A DNA stretch of 64,000 nt from Nocardia inohanensis NBRC 100128 (GCF_001612945.1 NZ_BDBK01000007.1:248001-312000); one strand, 5' to 3'. Shown: positions 8,325 to 16,390, counted from the stretch's first letter. Numbers and translations: made by a program. The notes: a model not told the origin generated them from the letters alone.

Positions 8325-8345
8325 GGGGCGGCACGATACCGCCCC
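8325..8345 (-). terminator. Hairpin between the SMR and SRPBCC genes
   Basis: GGGGCGG (8325-8331) and CCGCCCC (8339-8345) form a 7-bp stem with a 7-base loop in the 30-base gap after the SMR stop codon. The SRPBCC ATG begins at the next base. It may end the azoR-SMR transcript or control the start of the next gene. Confidence 0.4.
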
Positions 8346-8354
8346 GAGCGGGCG

Positions 8355-8675
8355 TCATTCGGGATTGGTCACCCTTGCCAGCACGATGCCGCCGATGATC
8401 ATGGTCAGGGCGAGCACGCGGCCGGCGCTGAGCGGGTCCTTCTGGATGAGCACACCGAGGCCGATCGCGCCCACCGCGCCGATACCGGTGAAGACCGCGT
8501 AGGCGGTGCCGACCGGGAGCGATTGCATGGCGTAGGAGAGCAGGTAGACCGCGACCGCGGCGAGCACGAAGCAGATCAGCGTGGGCAGCGGCTTGGTGAA
8601 ATTCTGGGTCGGTTTGATGGACTGCGACCAGGCGATCTCCACCACGCCGGCCAAACCCAGTATCAGCCAGTTCAT
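8355..8675 (-). CDS. Small multidrug resistance family transporter (SugE/Gdx-like)
   Basis: A 106-residue four-helix inner-membrane protein of the SMR family. The essential helix-1 glutamate is present at Glu13 (GVVEIAWSQ). Helix 2-3 carries LPVGTAYAVFTGIGAVG, which matches the SugE/Gdx branch (guanidinium and quaternary ammonium export) more closely than EmrE. It should work as a dual-topology dimer. ATG 8675 is chosen over the longer frame because it fits the family N-terminus and lies 1 base after the azoR stop, so it is translationally coupled to azoR. No guanidine riboswitch was seen. Confidence 0.9.
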   Translation of the reverse strand: MNWLILGLAGVVEIAWSQSIKPTQNFTKPLPTLICFVLAAVAVYLLSYAMQSLPVGTAYAVFTGIGAVGAIGLGVLIQKDPLSAGRVLALTMIIGGIVLARVTNPE

Positions 8676-8676
8676 T

Positions 8677-9324
8677 TCAGTACTCCTTGCCGAGCCGGCG
8701 CGCCGCCTCCAGGGCCGCCGCATAGGACTCGTCGTGCTTGTCGCGCAGGTGGGCCAGGGCGGGGTCCTGGCGGGAATTGACCAGTTCCGCGTTCACGAAA
8801 ACGGTGTCGGTGACGGCGAAGTGGCCCGCGAAGAAGTCGCGCAGGTAGCGCTCCTGGTAGTCGTAGACGGCCTTGGGCGCACCGGGCGAATAGGCACCGC
8901 CGCGGGCCGTGGTGACCACGAATCGGCTGGGGGCCAGCGACATTCGCGGGAAGGTGATCTGATCCAGCCAAGCCTTCAGGCTGGCCGGGATCGAGTAGTT
9001 GTACATCGGGGTGCCGATGAGCACCACATCGGCGGCGCGCACCTCGCTCAGCAGCGGTTCGACGATCGCCCACGCCCGCTGTTGCGCAGGCGAATTCACC
9101 AGATCCGCCAGATGATCGAGGTCGGTGCTGCCGTGCGCGAGGACCCGGTCGCAGAGCTCCGCCCAGCCTTCGCCGATGAACGGAACGGGTTCGGCGGCCA
9201 GGTCGCGGTAGGTGTAACCACCGTCCGGGTGCTCGGCCTTCCAGGCGTCGGCGAATACGCCGCTGAGTTCACGGCTAATCGAGGTGCGGCGGGCGCTGGA
9301 ATCGAGGTGCAGCAGGTTCGGCAT
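8677..9324 (-). CDS. azoR: FMN-dependent NADH-azoreductase
   Basis: A 215-residue flavodoxin-like quinone/azo reductase. Features: LLHLDSSARR at the N-terminus (FMN phosphate loop), GTPMYNYSIPASLKAWLDQI (flavin ring contact) and ARGGAYSPG further on. AzoR proteins reduce quinones and azo compounds with NADH and protect against thiol stress. ATG 9324 has a GGAGA site 6 bases upstream and is preferred over TTG 9336. It is first gene of an azoR-SMR operon, divergent from a TetR gene with paired palindromes in the shared promoter. Confidence 0.93.
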   Translation of the reverse strand: MPNLLHLDSSARRTSISRELSGVFADAWKAEHPDGGYTYRDLAAEPVPFIGEGWAELCDRVLAHGSTDLDHLADLVNSPAQQRAWAIVEPLLSEVRAADVVLIGTPMYNYSIPASLKAWLDQITFPRMSLAPSRFVVTTARGGAYSPGAPKAVYDYQERYLRDFFAGHFAVTDTVFVNAELVNSRQDPALAHLRDKHDESYAAALEAARRLGKEY

Positions 9325-9342
9325 GGCGTTCTCCAATCAAGT

Positions 9343-9355
9343 GGACATTGTGTCC
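9343..9355. promoter_or_regulatory. Operator-like palindrome 1, azoR/TetR intergenic region
   Basis: GGACA-TTG-TGTCC is a perfect 5-bp-arm palindrome 18 bases upstream of azoR. It shares both half-sites with a second copy 43 bases away (9386-9398). It is a likely TetR binding site. Confidence 0.65.
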
Positions 9356-9385
9356 GTTTGCTGATTCGAACAGTAGAGCACAACC

Positions 9386-9398
9386 GGACAGCTTGTCC
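9386..9398. promoter_or_regulatory. Operator-like palindrome 2, azoR/TetR intergenic region
   Basis: GGACA-GCT-TGTCC has the same arms and 3-base centre as the site at 9343-9355. It sits 30 bases before the TetR start, suiting autoregulation. The 43-base offset is about four helical turns, placing both sites on one DNA face. Confidence 0.65.
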
Positions 9399-9428
9399 AC
9401 TTATTCCGCTGCGGCTACAGTGAGCTGC

Positions 9429-10088
9429 ATGGAACCCGTCGGACTACCGCTGCTGAACGATCAGCAGACGCCTGCCGCACCGGTCGAACGCGCCGACGCG
9501 GCCCGCAACCGGGCCAAGATTCTGCAAGCGGCGGCGGGGCTGTTCGGGTCGCGTGATCCACGCACGGTGACCATGGACGACATCGCCAAGGCGGCCGGGG
9601 TGGGGCGCGGGACGCTGTACCGGCGGTATCCGGATGTCGGGTCGATCGCCATGGCCCTGCTCGACGAGCACGAAAGGGCTTTGCAGGAAAAGCTTTTGCG
9701 CGGGGAGCCACCGCTGGGGCCCGGTGCTCCGCCCGCCGAACGCCTGGCCGCGTTCTACGCCGCCATGGTCGAACTGCTCGATACGCATGCCAACCTGGTG
9801 CTGGGCGCGGAGGCGGGCAGTGCGCGGTTCAAGACCGGGGCCTACCAATTCTGGGCGGTGCATGTACGGTCCCTGCTGACCGAAGCCGGTGTGCCGCAGC
9901 CCGATTCGCTGGTGGATATCCTGCTGGCCCCGCTCGCCGCCGAGGTCTACCAGCAGCAACGCGAGCGCGGCCTGACCTCCGAAGAGATCACGACCGCGCT
10001 CGGCGGATTGGCAATCGGGGTATTCGGTCAGGCCATATCGCGGCGGCGGATCAGGAACACGGTTCCCGCCACGAACAGCGCCACGTAG
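9429..10088 (+). CDS. TetR family transcriptional regulator
   Basis: A 219-residue TetR repressor. The N-terminal helix-turn-helix is clear: RAKILQAAAGLF, then TVTMDDIAKAAGVGRGTLYRRYP (recognition helix GTLYRRYP). The C-terminal ligand domain is diverse. ATG 9429 is chosen because it starts just before the DNA-binding domain; the longer frame crosses the promoter palindromes. It is divergent from azoR-SMR and probably represses them and itself. Its last 61 bases overlap the convergent ABC permease gene, so the final residues (RRRIRNTVPATNSAT) look like read-through into the neighbour. Confidence 0.9.
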   Translation: MEPVGLPLLNDQQTPAAPVERADAARNRAKILQAAAGLFGSRDPRTVTMDDIAKAAGVGRGTLYRRYPDVGSIAMALLDEHERALQEKLLRGEPPLGPGAPPAERLAAFYAAMVELLDTHANLVLGAEAGSARFKTGAYQFWAVHVRSLLTEAGVPQPDSLVDILLAPLAAEVYQQQRERGLTSEEITTALGGLAIGVFGQAISRRRIRNTVPATNSAT

Positions 10089-10876
10089 ACGGCGAGCGTG
10101 ATCAGGGATTCGTTGCGGCTCAACGCATCCAGGACGCCCGGGGTGGCGGGTCCGCCCGTGGTGCGCAGGGAACCGGCCAGCGAACCCGCGGCGGTACCGG
10201 GCAGATGATCGGTGATCGCCGCGATCGGTGAGAAGATCCCCGCTACCCCTCGAAGCAGGTTCTCCACCACCAATACCCAGACCAGCCCCAGGCCGACGGC
10301 GAGCGCCGGTCCACGGGCGATCACACCGATCACCGCCCCCGCGAGGGTCCACATGCCCAGAATCGCGGTGCCGGAAGCGATTCCGAGCACGATCCGGCCG
10401 ATCGACGGCAGCGCGAGCGACCGCCCCTCGGTACCGCCGATGAGCGCCGCCACCCCGGTATCGACGACGAAGGCGACCAGCACCAGCGCGATCACCGTCG
10501 CGGCCAGGCTCACCAGCACGCCGCCGGCCGCCGCGGCCCGCGAAGGTCCCTGGCTGAGCACGGTTTTCCAGGTTCCCCAGCCGTAGCCGCTACCGGTGGC
10601 CAGCGCACCCAGCACCAGCATGAGCGCGCCACCGAACATGGCCATGCCCTGGGTGAAGACCTCGGGCACCGCGGCCGGAAGCATCAACTGCAACAGCACT
10701 TCTCGCGGCTGGCCATTGGACATCCGGCTGCTGTCGCCGGTCGTGTAGGCCAGATAGTTGAACAGGTAGGCGAACGTGAGATTCAACAGGATCCACGTCC
10801 CGAGCACGATCCAGAACGCGGGCCATTTGCGCAGGCGCAGCAGTTCGGCCCGGGTCGCGGCCATCAGGTCAGTCAT
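10028..10876 (-). CDS. ABC transporter permease
   Basis: A 282-residue integral membrane protein of the ABC-2 type with about six hydrophobic helices. The first is WPAFWIVLGTWILLNLTFAYLF, then a large external loop (residues about 45-75), and later helices such as GVLVSLAATVIALVLVAFVV. A cytoplasmic RRRDMA tail ends it. The ATG overlaps the ATPase stop as ATGA, so the two subunits are coupled. Likely an exporter of drugs, peptides or lipids; substrate unknown. Confidence 0.85.
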   Translation of the reverse strand: MTDLMAATRAELLRLRKWPAFWIVLGTWILLNLTFAYLFNYLAYTTGDSSRMSNGQPREVLLQLMLPAAVPEVFTQGMAMFGGALMLVLGALATGSGYGWGTWKTVLSQGPSRAAAAGGVLVSLAATVIALVLVAFVVDTGVAALIGGTEGRSLALPSIGRIVLGIASGTAILGMWTLAGAVIGVIARGPALAVGLGLVWVLVVENLLRGVAGIFSPIAAITDHLPGTAAGSLAGSLRTTGGPATPGVLDALSRNESLITLAVYVALFVAGTVFLIRRRDMA

Positions 10877-11769
10877 TTCACCGACTCCGTCATCTCGAAG
10901 AAGACTTCTTCCAGGGATTTCTCATCGCTGCGCAGCTCCAGCAGGTCCGCGCCCGCCTCGATCACCGCACGCGCTACCGCGGGCGCCTTTGCCACCCCGG
11001 CGTCGACTCTGATGCCGGTGGCGGTCAGCAGTGCGGATCGATCGCCGACCACCCGGCGCACCGCCGGGTACGCCAGCTCTAGCGGTTCGGCGCGGACGAA
11101 AAGCGATGCCGCGCCACGTAGTTCACGCACCGTGGACTCGGTGAGCAGTCGTCCGCCGGAGATGACGCCGACCCGATCACAGATCTCCTGCACTTCGCTG
11201 AGCAGGTGACTGGAGAGCACGACGGTGTGCCCGTCGGCGGCCAATCCGGTGATGAGCTCCCGCATCTCGGCCATGCCGGCCGGATCGAGACCATTGGTGG
11301 GTTCGTCGAGAATCAGCAGGTCGGGGTGGCCGAGCAGGGTCGCCGCCACGCCCAGGCGCTGCTTCATGCCGAGCGAATAGGTGCGGAATTCGTCATCGCC
11401 GCGATCGGTCAGCTTGACTCGATCGAGCACCTGCTCCACCTCGTCGCGGCCGACAACACGGTACTTCGCCAGTACGCGCAGATTGTCGCGGCCGGACAGG
11501 TAGGGGTAGAAACCCGGGCCCTCGATCAGAACGCCCATGCGGCGCAAGGTATCCGGGACACCCGGGCGCTGCCCGAGCACCGTCGCGGTGCCGCCGGAGG
11601 GCCGGATGAGGCCCACCAGCATGCGCAGGGTGGTGGTCTTGCCCGCCCCGTTCAGGCCGAGGAAACCGTAGATCTCACCGCGGTGGACGGTCATGCTCAC
11701 GGCGTCCACGGCGGTGTGGGGGCCGTAGCGTTTCGTCAACCTGTCGGTGCTGACAATCGCTTCGTTCAT
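10873..11769 (-). CDS. ABC transporter ATP-binding protein
   Basis: A 298-residue ABC ATPase of the drug/bacitracin exporter type. Motifs in order: Walker A GLNGAGKTTTLRML, Q-loop region, signature YSLGMKQRLGVAATLL (SLGMKQR instead of LSGGQ, common in this subfamily), Walker B LLILDEPTNGLDP and the H-loop SSHLLSEV. The C-terminal ~80 residues form the accessory domain ending SLEEVFFEMT. ATG 11769 gives the normal N-terminus; the frame continues upstream without support. It shares a divergent promoter with the histidine kinase, and this promoter carries the inverted repeat at 11829-11844. Confidence 0.94.
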   Translation of the reverse strand: MNEAIVSTDRLTKRYGPHTAVDAVSMTVHRGEIYGFLGLNGAGKTTTLRMLVGLIRPSGGTATVLGQRPGVPDTLRRMGVLIEGPGFYPYLSGRDNLRVLAKYRVVGRDEVEQVLDRVKLTDRGDDEFRTYSLGMKQRLGVAATLLGHPDLLILDEPTNGLDPAGMAEMRELITGLAADGHTVVLSSHLLSEVQEICDRVGVISGGRLLTESTVRELRGAASLFVRAEPLELAYPAVRRVVGDRSALLTATGIRVDAGVAKAPAVARAVIEAGADLLELRSDEKSLEEVFFEMTESVK

Positions 11770-11828
11770 GACTTCAAGAATCCGCTCCGACCTGCGACGG
11801 AACATCCGGCGCGGGGCGCGATCCGGCG

Positions 11829-11844
11829 TACGTATCCAGACGTA
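11829..11844. promoter_or_regulatory. Inverted repeat TACGTATCCAGACGTA, candidate response-regulator site
   Basis: The half-sites TACGT and ACGTA are separated by 6 bases. The site sits between the divergent ABC ATPase (59 bases to its ATG) and the histidine kinase (51 bases to its ATG). The same element, differing in two spacer bases, recurs at 14602-14617 on the other side of the response regulator gene. Confidence 0.6.
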
Positions 11845-11895
11845 TTTCGGGCCGAGCGGGTGCCGCGGGCGCGCGTACGGCATTACCGTGCAGCT

Positions 11896-13134
11896 ATGGA
11901 GTCGAGTGGGGGACGAATCGGACGGTGGGATATCGCGCTCGCCGTGGTCGTCGCCGCCGTGCAATTGGGGGCGGGCACGCTGGCGAGCAGGCATCAGACC
12001 GGGATCCGGGCGCTGGACGCGTTCGGATACGCGCTGCTGGCGGCGGGACCGCTGCTATTGCTAATGCGCAATCGGTATCCGCTGCCGGTCTTCTACGCGG
12101 TGCTCACGGTTACCTGCGCGTTCCTGCTCATCGGGTACGGGTACGGGCCGATCTTCGTCTCACTGGTGATCGCCTTCCTGACCGCGGCGGTGCGCGGATC
12201 ACGGTGGTACACCTACAGTTCGGTGCCCGTCGGATATCTGCTGATGGTCTGGCCGGTGCCGGGATGGCGCGGCTACGACACCGATGTGTGGCAGGAATTC
12301 GGGCTGCTGGCGTGGCTGGTCGTGCTGGTCGCCATCGCCGAGGGACTGCGGCAGCGGCGGGCGGCGGTGCGGGCGCGCCGGGAGCGCGAAGCGGAGGCGC
12401 GGCGCAACGAACAGGCCGAGCGGGAACGCGAGCACGCCGAGCAGGCGCGGGAACTCGCCGAGCGGGAGCAGCGGGCCAGCGAGGAACGGCTCGCCATCGC
12501 CCGGGAACTGCACGACGTGCTGGCGCACAGCCTCTCGCTCATCAATGTGCAGTCGTCGGTGGCGCTGGAACTCATCGACCGCAAGCCCGAGCAGGCGGCC
12601 ACCGCGCTGGCGGCCATCAAGACCGCGAGCAAGGACGCGCTCGGTGAGGTGCACGCGCTGCTGCGGTCCATCCGGGCCGGGGCGGGGACCAGCAACGCCG
12701 GCACCGTCAGCGCGCCGACCGCGCCCACCGTCGGCATCACCGATCTCGACAATCTCACCGCACCCGCCCGCGCCGCCGGGCTGGTGGTGCATACCGCCGT
12801 GACCGGTGCGCGGCAGCGGCTGCCGGCCGTGGTGGATGTGGCGGCGGCGCGCATCGTGCAGGAGTCGCTCACCAATGTGGTGCGGCATGCTCCGGGCGCG
12901 AGTGTGCTTGTCACGCTGAACTATTCGGCCGATCGCCTGCAATTGACCATCGACAACACCCGGCCGACCCGCATTCCCGCGCCGACTTCCGTCGGCGGGC
13001 ACGGCATTACCGGCATGACCGAACGGGTGCGCGCGCTGGGCGGGCAGATCTCCGCCGAACCCAAGGCGGACGGCGGCTTCCGGGTCACCGCCCGCTTGCC
13101 CACCCACCTGGCCCGGCCGGAACCGGCCGCATAG
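11896..13134 (+). CDS. Sensor histidine kinase (HisKA_3 / NarL-partner type)
   Basis: A 412-residue membrane sensor kinase. The first ~150 residues hold about five transmembrane helices with little external sequence. A Glu/Arg-rich coiled coil follows (residues about 155-195). The dimerisation/phosphoacceptor box is ARELHDVLAHSLSLI with the phosphorylated His. The HATPase domain has the N-box ESLTNVVRHA and the G-box GGHGITGMTERV. Sensors lacking an extracellular domain often monitor the membrane or a partner transporter. ATG 11896 is chosen; the long upstream frame covers the ABC gene on the other strand. The response regulator follows immediately. Confidence 0.93.
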   Translation: MESSGGRIGRWDIALAVVVAAVQLGAGTLASRHQTGIRALDAFGYALLAAGPLLLLMRNRYPLPVFYAVLTVTCAFLLIGYGYGPIFVSLVIAFLTAAVRGSRWYTYSSVPVGYLLMVWPVPGWRGYDTDVWQEFGLLAWLVVLVAIAEGLRQRRAAVRARREREAEARRNEQAEREREHAEQARELAEREQRASEERLAIARELHDVLAHSLSLINVQSSVALELIDRKPEQAATALAAIKTASKDALGEVHALLRSIRAGAGTSNAGTVSAPTAPTVGITDLDNLTAPARAAGLVVHTAVTGARQRLPAVVDVAAARIVQESLTNVVRHAPGASVLVTLNYSADRLQLTIDNTRPTRIPAPTSVGGHGITGMTERVRALGGQISAEPKADGGFRVTARLPTHLARPEPAA

Positions 13135-13163
13135 CTATGGAACTCGACAGGGAGGATGGGCAG

Positions 13164-13826
13164 ATGGGTATCCGAGTGGTGATCGCCGACGATCAGGCCC
13201 TGGTGCGGGCGGGCTTCGTGGCGCTGCTCGATGCCCAGGACGATATCGAGGTGGTCGGCGAGGCCGACAACGGTGAGCAGGCGGTGCGGCTGGCCCGCGA
13301 GCACACCCCCGACGTGGTGCTCATGGATATCCGCATGCCCGTCCTCGACGGCCTCGCCGCCACCCGCGCCATCGCCGCCGATGCCGCGCTCGCCGAGGTG
13401 AAAGTGGTCGTGCTGACCACCTTCGAACTCGACGAATACGTCTTCGAGGCAATGCGTTCCGGGGCCACCGGGTTCCTGGTCAAGCACACCGAACCCGCCG
13501 ACCTGATCAAAGCGATCCGGGTGGTGGCGGGCGGCGACGCGCTGCTCTCCCCCAGCGTCACCAGACGCCTGGTCGCCGAGTTCGCCACGCACGCCAAACC
13601 CGCACCGGTGGCCGAACTTTCGGAACTCACCGATCGCGAACGCGAAGTCATGGCGCTGGTCGCCGAGGGGCTCACCAATGCCGAGATCGCCGAACGGCTG
13701 TACATGAGCCCCGCCACGGCGCGCACCCATGTGAGCCGAATCCTGTTGAAGCTCAATGCCCGTGACCGCACCCAGCTGGTCGTGATGGCCTACGAGTCGG
13801 GACTGGTGCGGCCGGGCTGGCAGTGA
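13164..13826 (+). CDS. NarL/FixJ-family response regulator
   Basis: A 220-residue two-component regulator. The receiver domain has the acidic pair IADDQ, the phosphoacceptor Asp55 in LMDIRMP, a Thr in VVVLTTF and the Lys in FLVKHT. The LuxR-type HTH near residues 160-215 reads LTDREREVMALVAEGLTNAEIAERLYMSPATARTHVSRI. ATG 13164 has a GGAGG site 8 bases upstream and starts the domain cleanly; ATG 13137 is an alternative. It works with the kinase just upstream and may bind the repeats at 11829 and 14602. Its stop directly abuts the stop of the convergent VWA gene. Confidence 0.94.
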   Translation: MGIRVVIADDQALVRAGFVALLDAQDDIEVVGEADNGEQAVRLAREHTPDVVLMDIRMPVLDGLAATRAIAADAALAEVKVVVLTTFELDEYVFEAMRSGATGFLVKHTEPADLIKAIRVVAGGDALLSPSVTRRLVAEFATHAKPAPVAELSELTDREREVMALVAEGLTNAEIAERLYMSPATARTHVSRILLKLNARDRTQLVVMAYESGLVRPGWQ

Positions 13827-14486
13827 TCAGTTGCCCGGATTGGATTCGGAGCGTTCCTGGTCGGTGAAGCCCCGGCGCTGACGGGCTCGCATGTGGCGCT
13901 GGGACTTCAGGTCCGAGGTGTTGCGGGAGGCGGCGCGGAAGACGTTCGAGACGCCGGCGGCGCCGGGGGCGTAGGTGATGGATTGCTGCGGGGCGAAACC
14001 CATTGCGGTGCCGATGGATACGGCGTCCATGTTCGCGCCCAGGAACAGGAAGTCCCAGTTGTAGACGTCCTGCTGCTGGGTGATCAGCGCGCGGACGGCG
14101 TGATGCGACCATTCCTTGCTGGAGTTCTCGTGGCCGTCGGTGAGGACCACCACGACGACGGTGCCGGGGCGGGCGGGTTCGGGGCGGGCGGCGAGCTCCG
14201 CACCCACATCGGTGATCAGCCGGCCGACCGCGTCGTAGAGGGCGGTCATGCCGCGCGGTTGCAGCTCCAGGGGCGGGACGGCGGGCAGCGGGCGGTTGGC
14301 GTAGACCAGATCGTATTCGGTGTCGAACTGGGCGAGGGTCACCTCGACGGTCTCGCCGGGCTGTGCCGAGCGGCGCTGTTCCTCCATGTAGGCCGCGAAA
14401 CCGCCCTCGGTATCGGACTTGATGGACTGCATCGAACCCGAGCGGTCCAGCAGGACCGCCAGCAGCGTGAGATGTGGATTCGTCAT
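13827..14486 (-). CDS. VWA domain-containing protein
   Basis: A 219-residue protein consisting of one von Willebrand A domain. The MIDAS metal site is visible as LLDRSGSM near residue 12, TALYDAVG in the middle (MIDAS Thr region) and VVVLTDGHENSS. It lacks a signal peptide, so it is probably cytoplasmic and mediates protein contacts. The tail GANMDAVSIGTAMGF resembles a family of small bacterial VWA proteins. ATG 14486 follows a GGGGGT site. Its promoter region is shared with the F420-type oxidoreductase and contains the second TACGT repeat. Confidence 0.85.
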   Translation of the reverse strand: MTNPHLTLLAVLLDRSGSMQSIKSDTEGGFAAYMEEQRRSAQPGETVEVTLAQFDTEYDLVYANRPLPAVPPLELQPRGMTALYDAVGRLITDVGAELAARPEPARPGTVVVVVLTDGHENSSKEWSHHAVRALITQQQDVYNWDFLFLGANMDAVSIGTAMGFAPQQSITYAPGAAGVSNVFRAASRNTSDLKSQRHMRARQRRGFTDQERSESNPGN

Positions 14487-14601
14487 CGTTCTACCCCCGA
14501 ACTCGGCCATCTGAATGCTGCGACGGTACGAGCGGCGGCTTGCAACCCACCGGGTCATTTCCTTGCAGCGCTGCTCGATTCGGGACCGGGCCGTCAACGC
14601 A

Positions 14602-14617
14602 GTACGTATTCGGACGT
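14602..14617. promoter_or_regulatory. Inverted repeat TACGTATTCGGACGTA, second copy
   Basis: The same half-sites and 6-base spacing as at 11829-11844. It lies between the divergent VWA gene and the LLM oxidoreductase, 59 bases before the oxidoreductase ATG, so both genes may belong to the regulon of the neighbouring two-component system. Confidence 0.6.
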
Positions 14618-14676
14618 AGTCGAAGTACCGTCCGGAAACAGATTCCCCGACAATCGGCGCCGCGCATGCTCGAAGC

Positions 14677-15471
14677 ATGACCATGAACTTCGGCCTCGTC
14701 ACCGCCCCCCGATCCGGATCCGAATGGGTACGCGCCGCCCAGGGCGCGGAAGCGCAGGGCTATGCGATCCTGCTGCTCCCGGACACCCTCTACACGCCCT
14801 CCCCCCTGCCCGCACTGGCGGCGGCGGCCGCCGTCACCGAGCGCATCCGCCTGCGCCCGAACGTCCTCGCCGCCCCCATGCGCACCCCCACCGCCACCGC
14901 CCGCGAAGCCTCGGCGCTGCAATTGCTTTCGGACGGCCGCTTCGAACTCGGACTCGGCTCCGGCCGCCCCGACGCCGCCGGTGAGGCCGGAAAACTCGGT
15001 GTGGCTTGGGGTTCCGCCGGGCAGCGCCGGCAACAGCTGATCGAGGTCATCGAAACCGTGCGCGCCACCGTGCAACCCGCACCGCCCATCGTGCTGGCCG
15101 CCTCCGGGCCCCGCATGCTGGCCACCGCCGCCCAGCTCGCCGACCGCATCCACCTCGCCGTGCAGCCCGCCGCTACCGAGCAGGATCTCGCCGATATCGT
15201 CGCCATCGTCCGCGATCACACCGATCGCCCGATCAGCTTCAGCCTGCAACTGGTGGGAATCGGCGAACAGCTGCCCTATTTCGTGAGCCGGCGACTGGGC
15301 GTCACCATCGACCAACTCCGCGACGCCGGCGCCGCCGCCCTGCTCCCCGCCGATCCGGCCGCCGCCGCGGAAATCCTGGAGTACCGGCGCGAGAAGTACG
15401 GCATCGACGAACTACTGGTCCCCGCCGAACTCGCCCAGCCCGTCGCGCCGCTGGTGGCCCGGTTCCGCTGA
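14677..15471 (+). CDS. LLM-class (F420-dependent type) oxidoreductase
   Basis: A 264-residue TIM-barrel protein of the luciferase-like monooxygenase class. Seen: NFGLVTAPRSGSEWVRAAQGAE at the start, RLRPNVLAAPMRTPTATAREA, LLSDGRFELGLGSGRP and the C-terminal YGIDELLVPAE. Actinobacterial members usually use coenzyme F420 to reduce or oxidise small molecules, but FMN cannot be excluded. ATG 14677 is used; ATG 14683 is also possible. It may be under the TACGT repeat 59 bases upstream. Confidence 0.88.
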   Translation: MTMNFGLVTAPRSGSEWVRAAQGAEAQGYAILLLPDTLYTPSPLPALAAAAAVTERIRLRPNVLAAPMRTPTATAREASALQLLSDGRFELGLGSGRPDAAGEAGKLGVAWGSAGQRRQQLIEVIETVRATVQPAPPIVLAASGPRMLATAAQLADRIHLAVQPAATEQDLADIVAIVRDHTDRPISFSLQLVGIGEQLPYFVSRRLGVTIDQLRDAGAAALLPADPAAAAEILEYRREKYGIDELLVPAELAQPVAPLVARFR

Positions 15472-15472
15472 C

Positions 15473-16270
15473 TCAGGCGGGAACTTCGGCGAGGCCGCGG
15501 CGGATGGCCAGTTCCACGGGTGAGTAGTCGCCGTCGGGGCGGTCGAGTACGCAGGGTTCGCGGAGTAGGAGGGGCGGTTGGGCCAGGAACCTCGGATTCC
15601 GGCCGTGGTGGGGCTGGGCGGCGTGCACGAGGAAGGGGTGGCAGAGGTAGACGTCGCCGGCTCGGCCGGTGGCCAGGGTCTCGGGGAGATCGGCGGTCGA
15701 GGCGTAGCAGTCGGTGAGGGCGATCATTTCCGCGCCCGCGTCGCCCAGAGGTTCGAGGACCTTCGGCAGGCGGAGATGGGAACCTGCGCGGATGCGGGTG
15801 GGGGCGTCTTCGGGGGTGATGTCGGAGAAGAGGAAGAGCATGAGCAGGGCTCGGCCTCGGGAGTGCAGGTTGAGGCGCCAGCGCAGAAAATTTCCGGGGT
15901 CGTCGCCGGGGAAACTGGCGTCCACATGCCAGCCGTCGTCGCCGGGGGGCTCCGGGCTGGGGAAGCGAATGGGCCAGGTGCCGAGGCTTTTTCGAGGCAA
16001 CCAGCGGCCGGGGCCGACCAGTTGGTCGAAGGCGGCACGGAGCAGGGGTGCGTTCACGGCCGCGGCGAACGGTGGTTCGGCGTGATCACCGAGGCGGATC
16101 ACCGGGCTGGTCCAGGTGGCAGGGTCGTTCGGATCGCATCCGGTTGCCCGCCACAGGATTTCGCGGCCGGCCGCGGCGACTTCCGCCGGGAAGGCGGATT
16201 CCACCTTCACGAAGCCGTCGGTGATGAACGCTTCGATCTGGGTTTCGCTGAGCGCTGGCGGCACCGGCAT
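15473..16270 (-). CDS. Phytanoyl-CoA dioxygenase (PhyH) family protein
   Basis: A 265-residue Fe(II)/2-oxoglutarate-dependent oxygenase-like protein. The double-stranded beta-helix metal triad is visible as HVDASF (His-x-Asp) and a distal His in CHPFLVHAAQPH, with an Arg in GRNPRF for 2-oxoglutarate. The N-terminal helix reads LSETQIEAFITDGFVKVESAF. Members hydroxylate lipids or small molecules; the substrate is unknown. ATG 16270 has a GGGAA site. It is convergent with the F420-type gene, with one base between stop codons. Confidence 0.88.
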   Translation of the reverse strand: MPVPPALSETQIEAFITDGFVKVESAFPAEVAAAGREILWRATGCDPNDPATWTSPVIRLGDHAEPPFAAAVNAPLLRAAFDQLVGPGRWLPRKSLGTWPIRFPSPEPPGDDGWHVDASFPGDDPGNFLRWRLNLHSRGRALLMLFLFSDITPEDAPTRIRAGSHLRLPKVLEPLGDAGAEMIALTDCYASTADLPETLATGRAGDVYLCHPFLVHAAQPHHGRNPRFLAQPPLLLREPCVLDRPDGDYSPVELAIRRGLAEVPA

Positions 16271-16351
16271 CGAGTTCCCTTCGTCGTCGAACCTTCCGAG
16301 GATGGCGATTCCGGCGGACGGCCGCCAGTGAATTTCCGGGATCCGAATATG

Positions 16352-16390
16352 CGGAAGCCCCGCGCACCGGAGTGGTGTGCGGGGCTTCCG
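16352..16390 (-). terminator. Terminator downstream of clpC
   Basis: A long GC hairpin: 17-base arms (16352-16368 and 16374-16390) with one wobble pair and a 5-base loop. It starts 22 bases after the clpC stop. Confidence 0.8.

Noticed and set aside
7140..8780. Plus-strand frame of 546 codons
   Set aside because: Antisense to the lipoprotein, SRPBCC and SMR genes, all of which have clear domain features on the minus strand.
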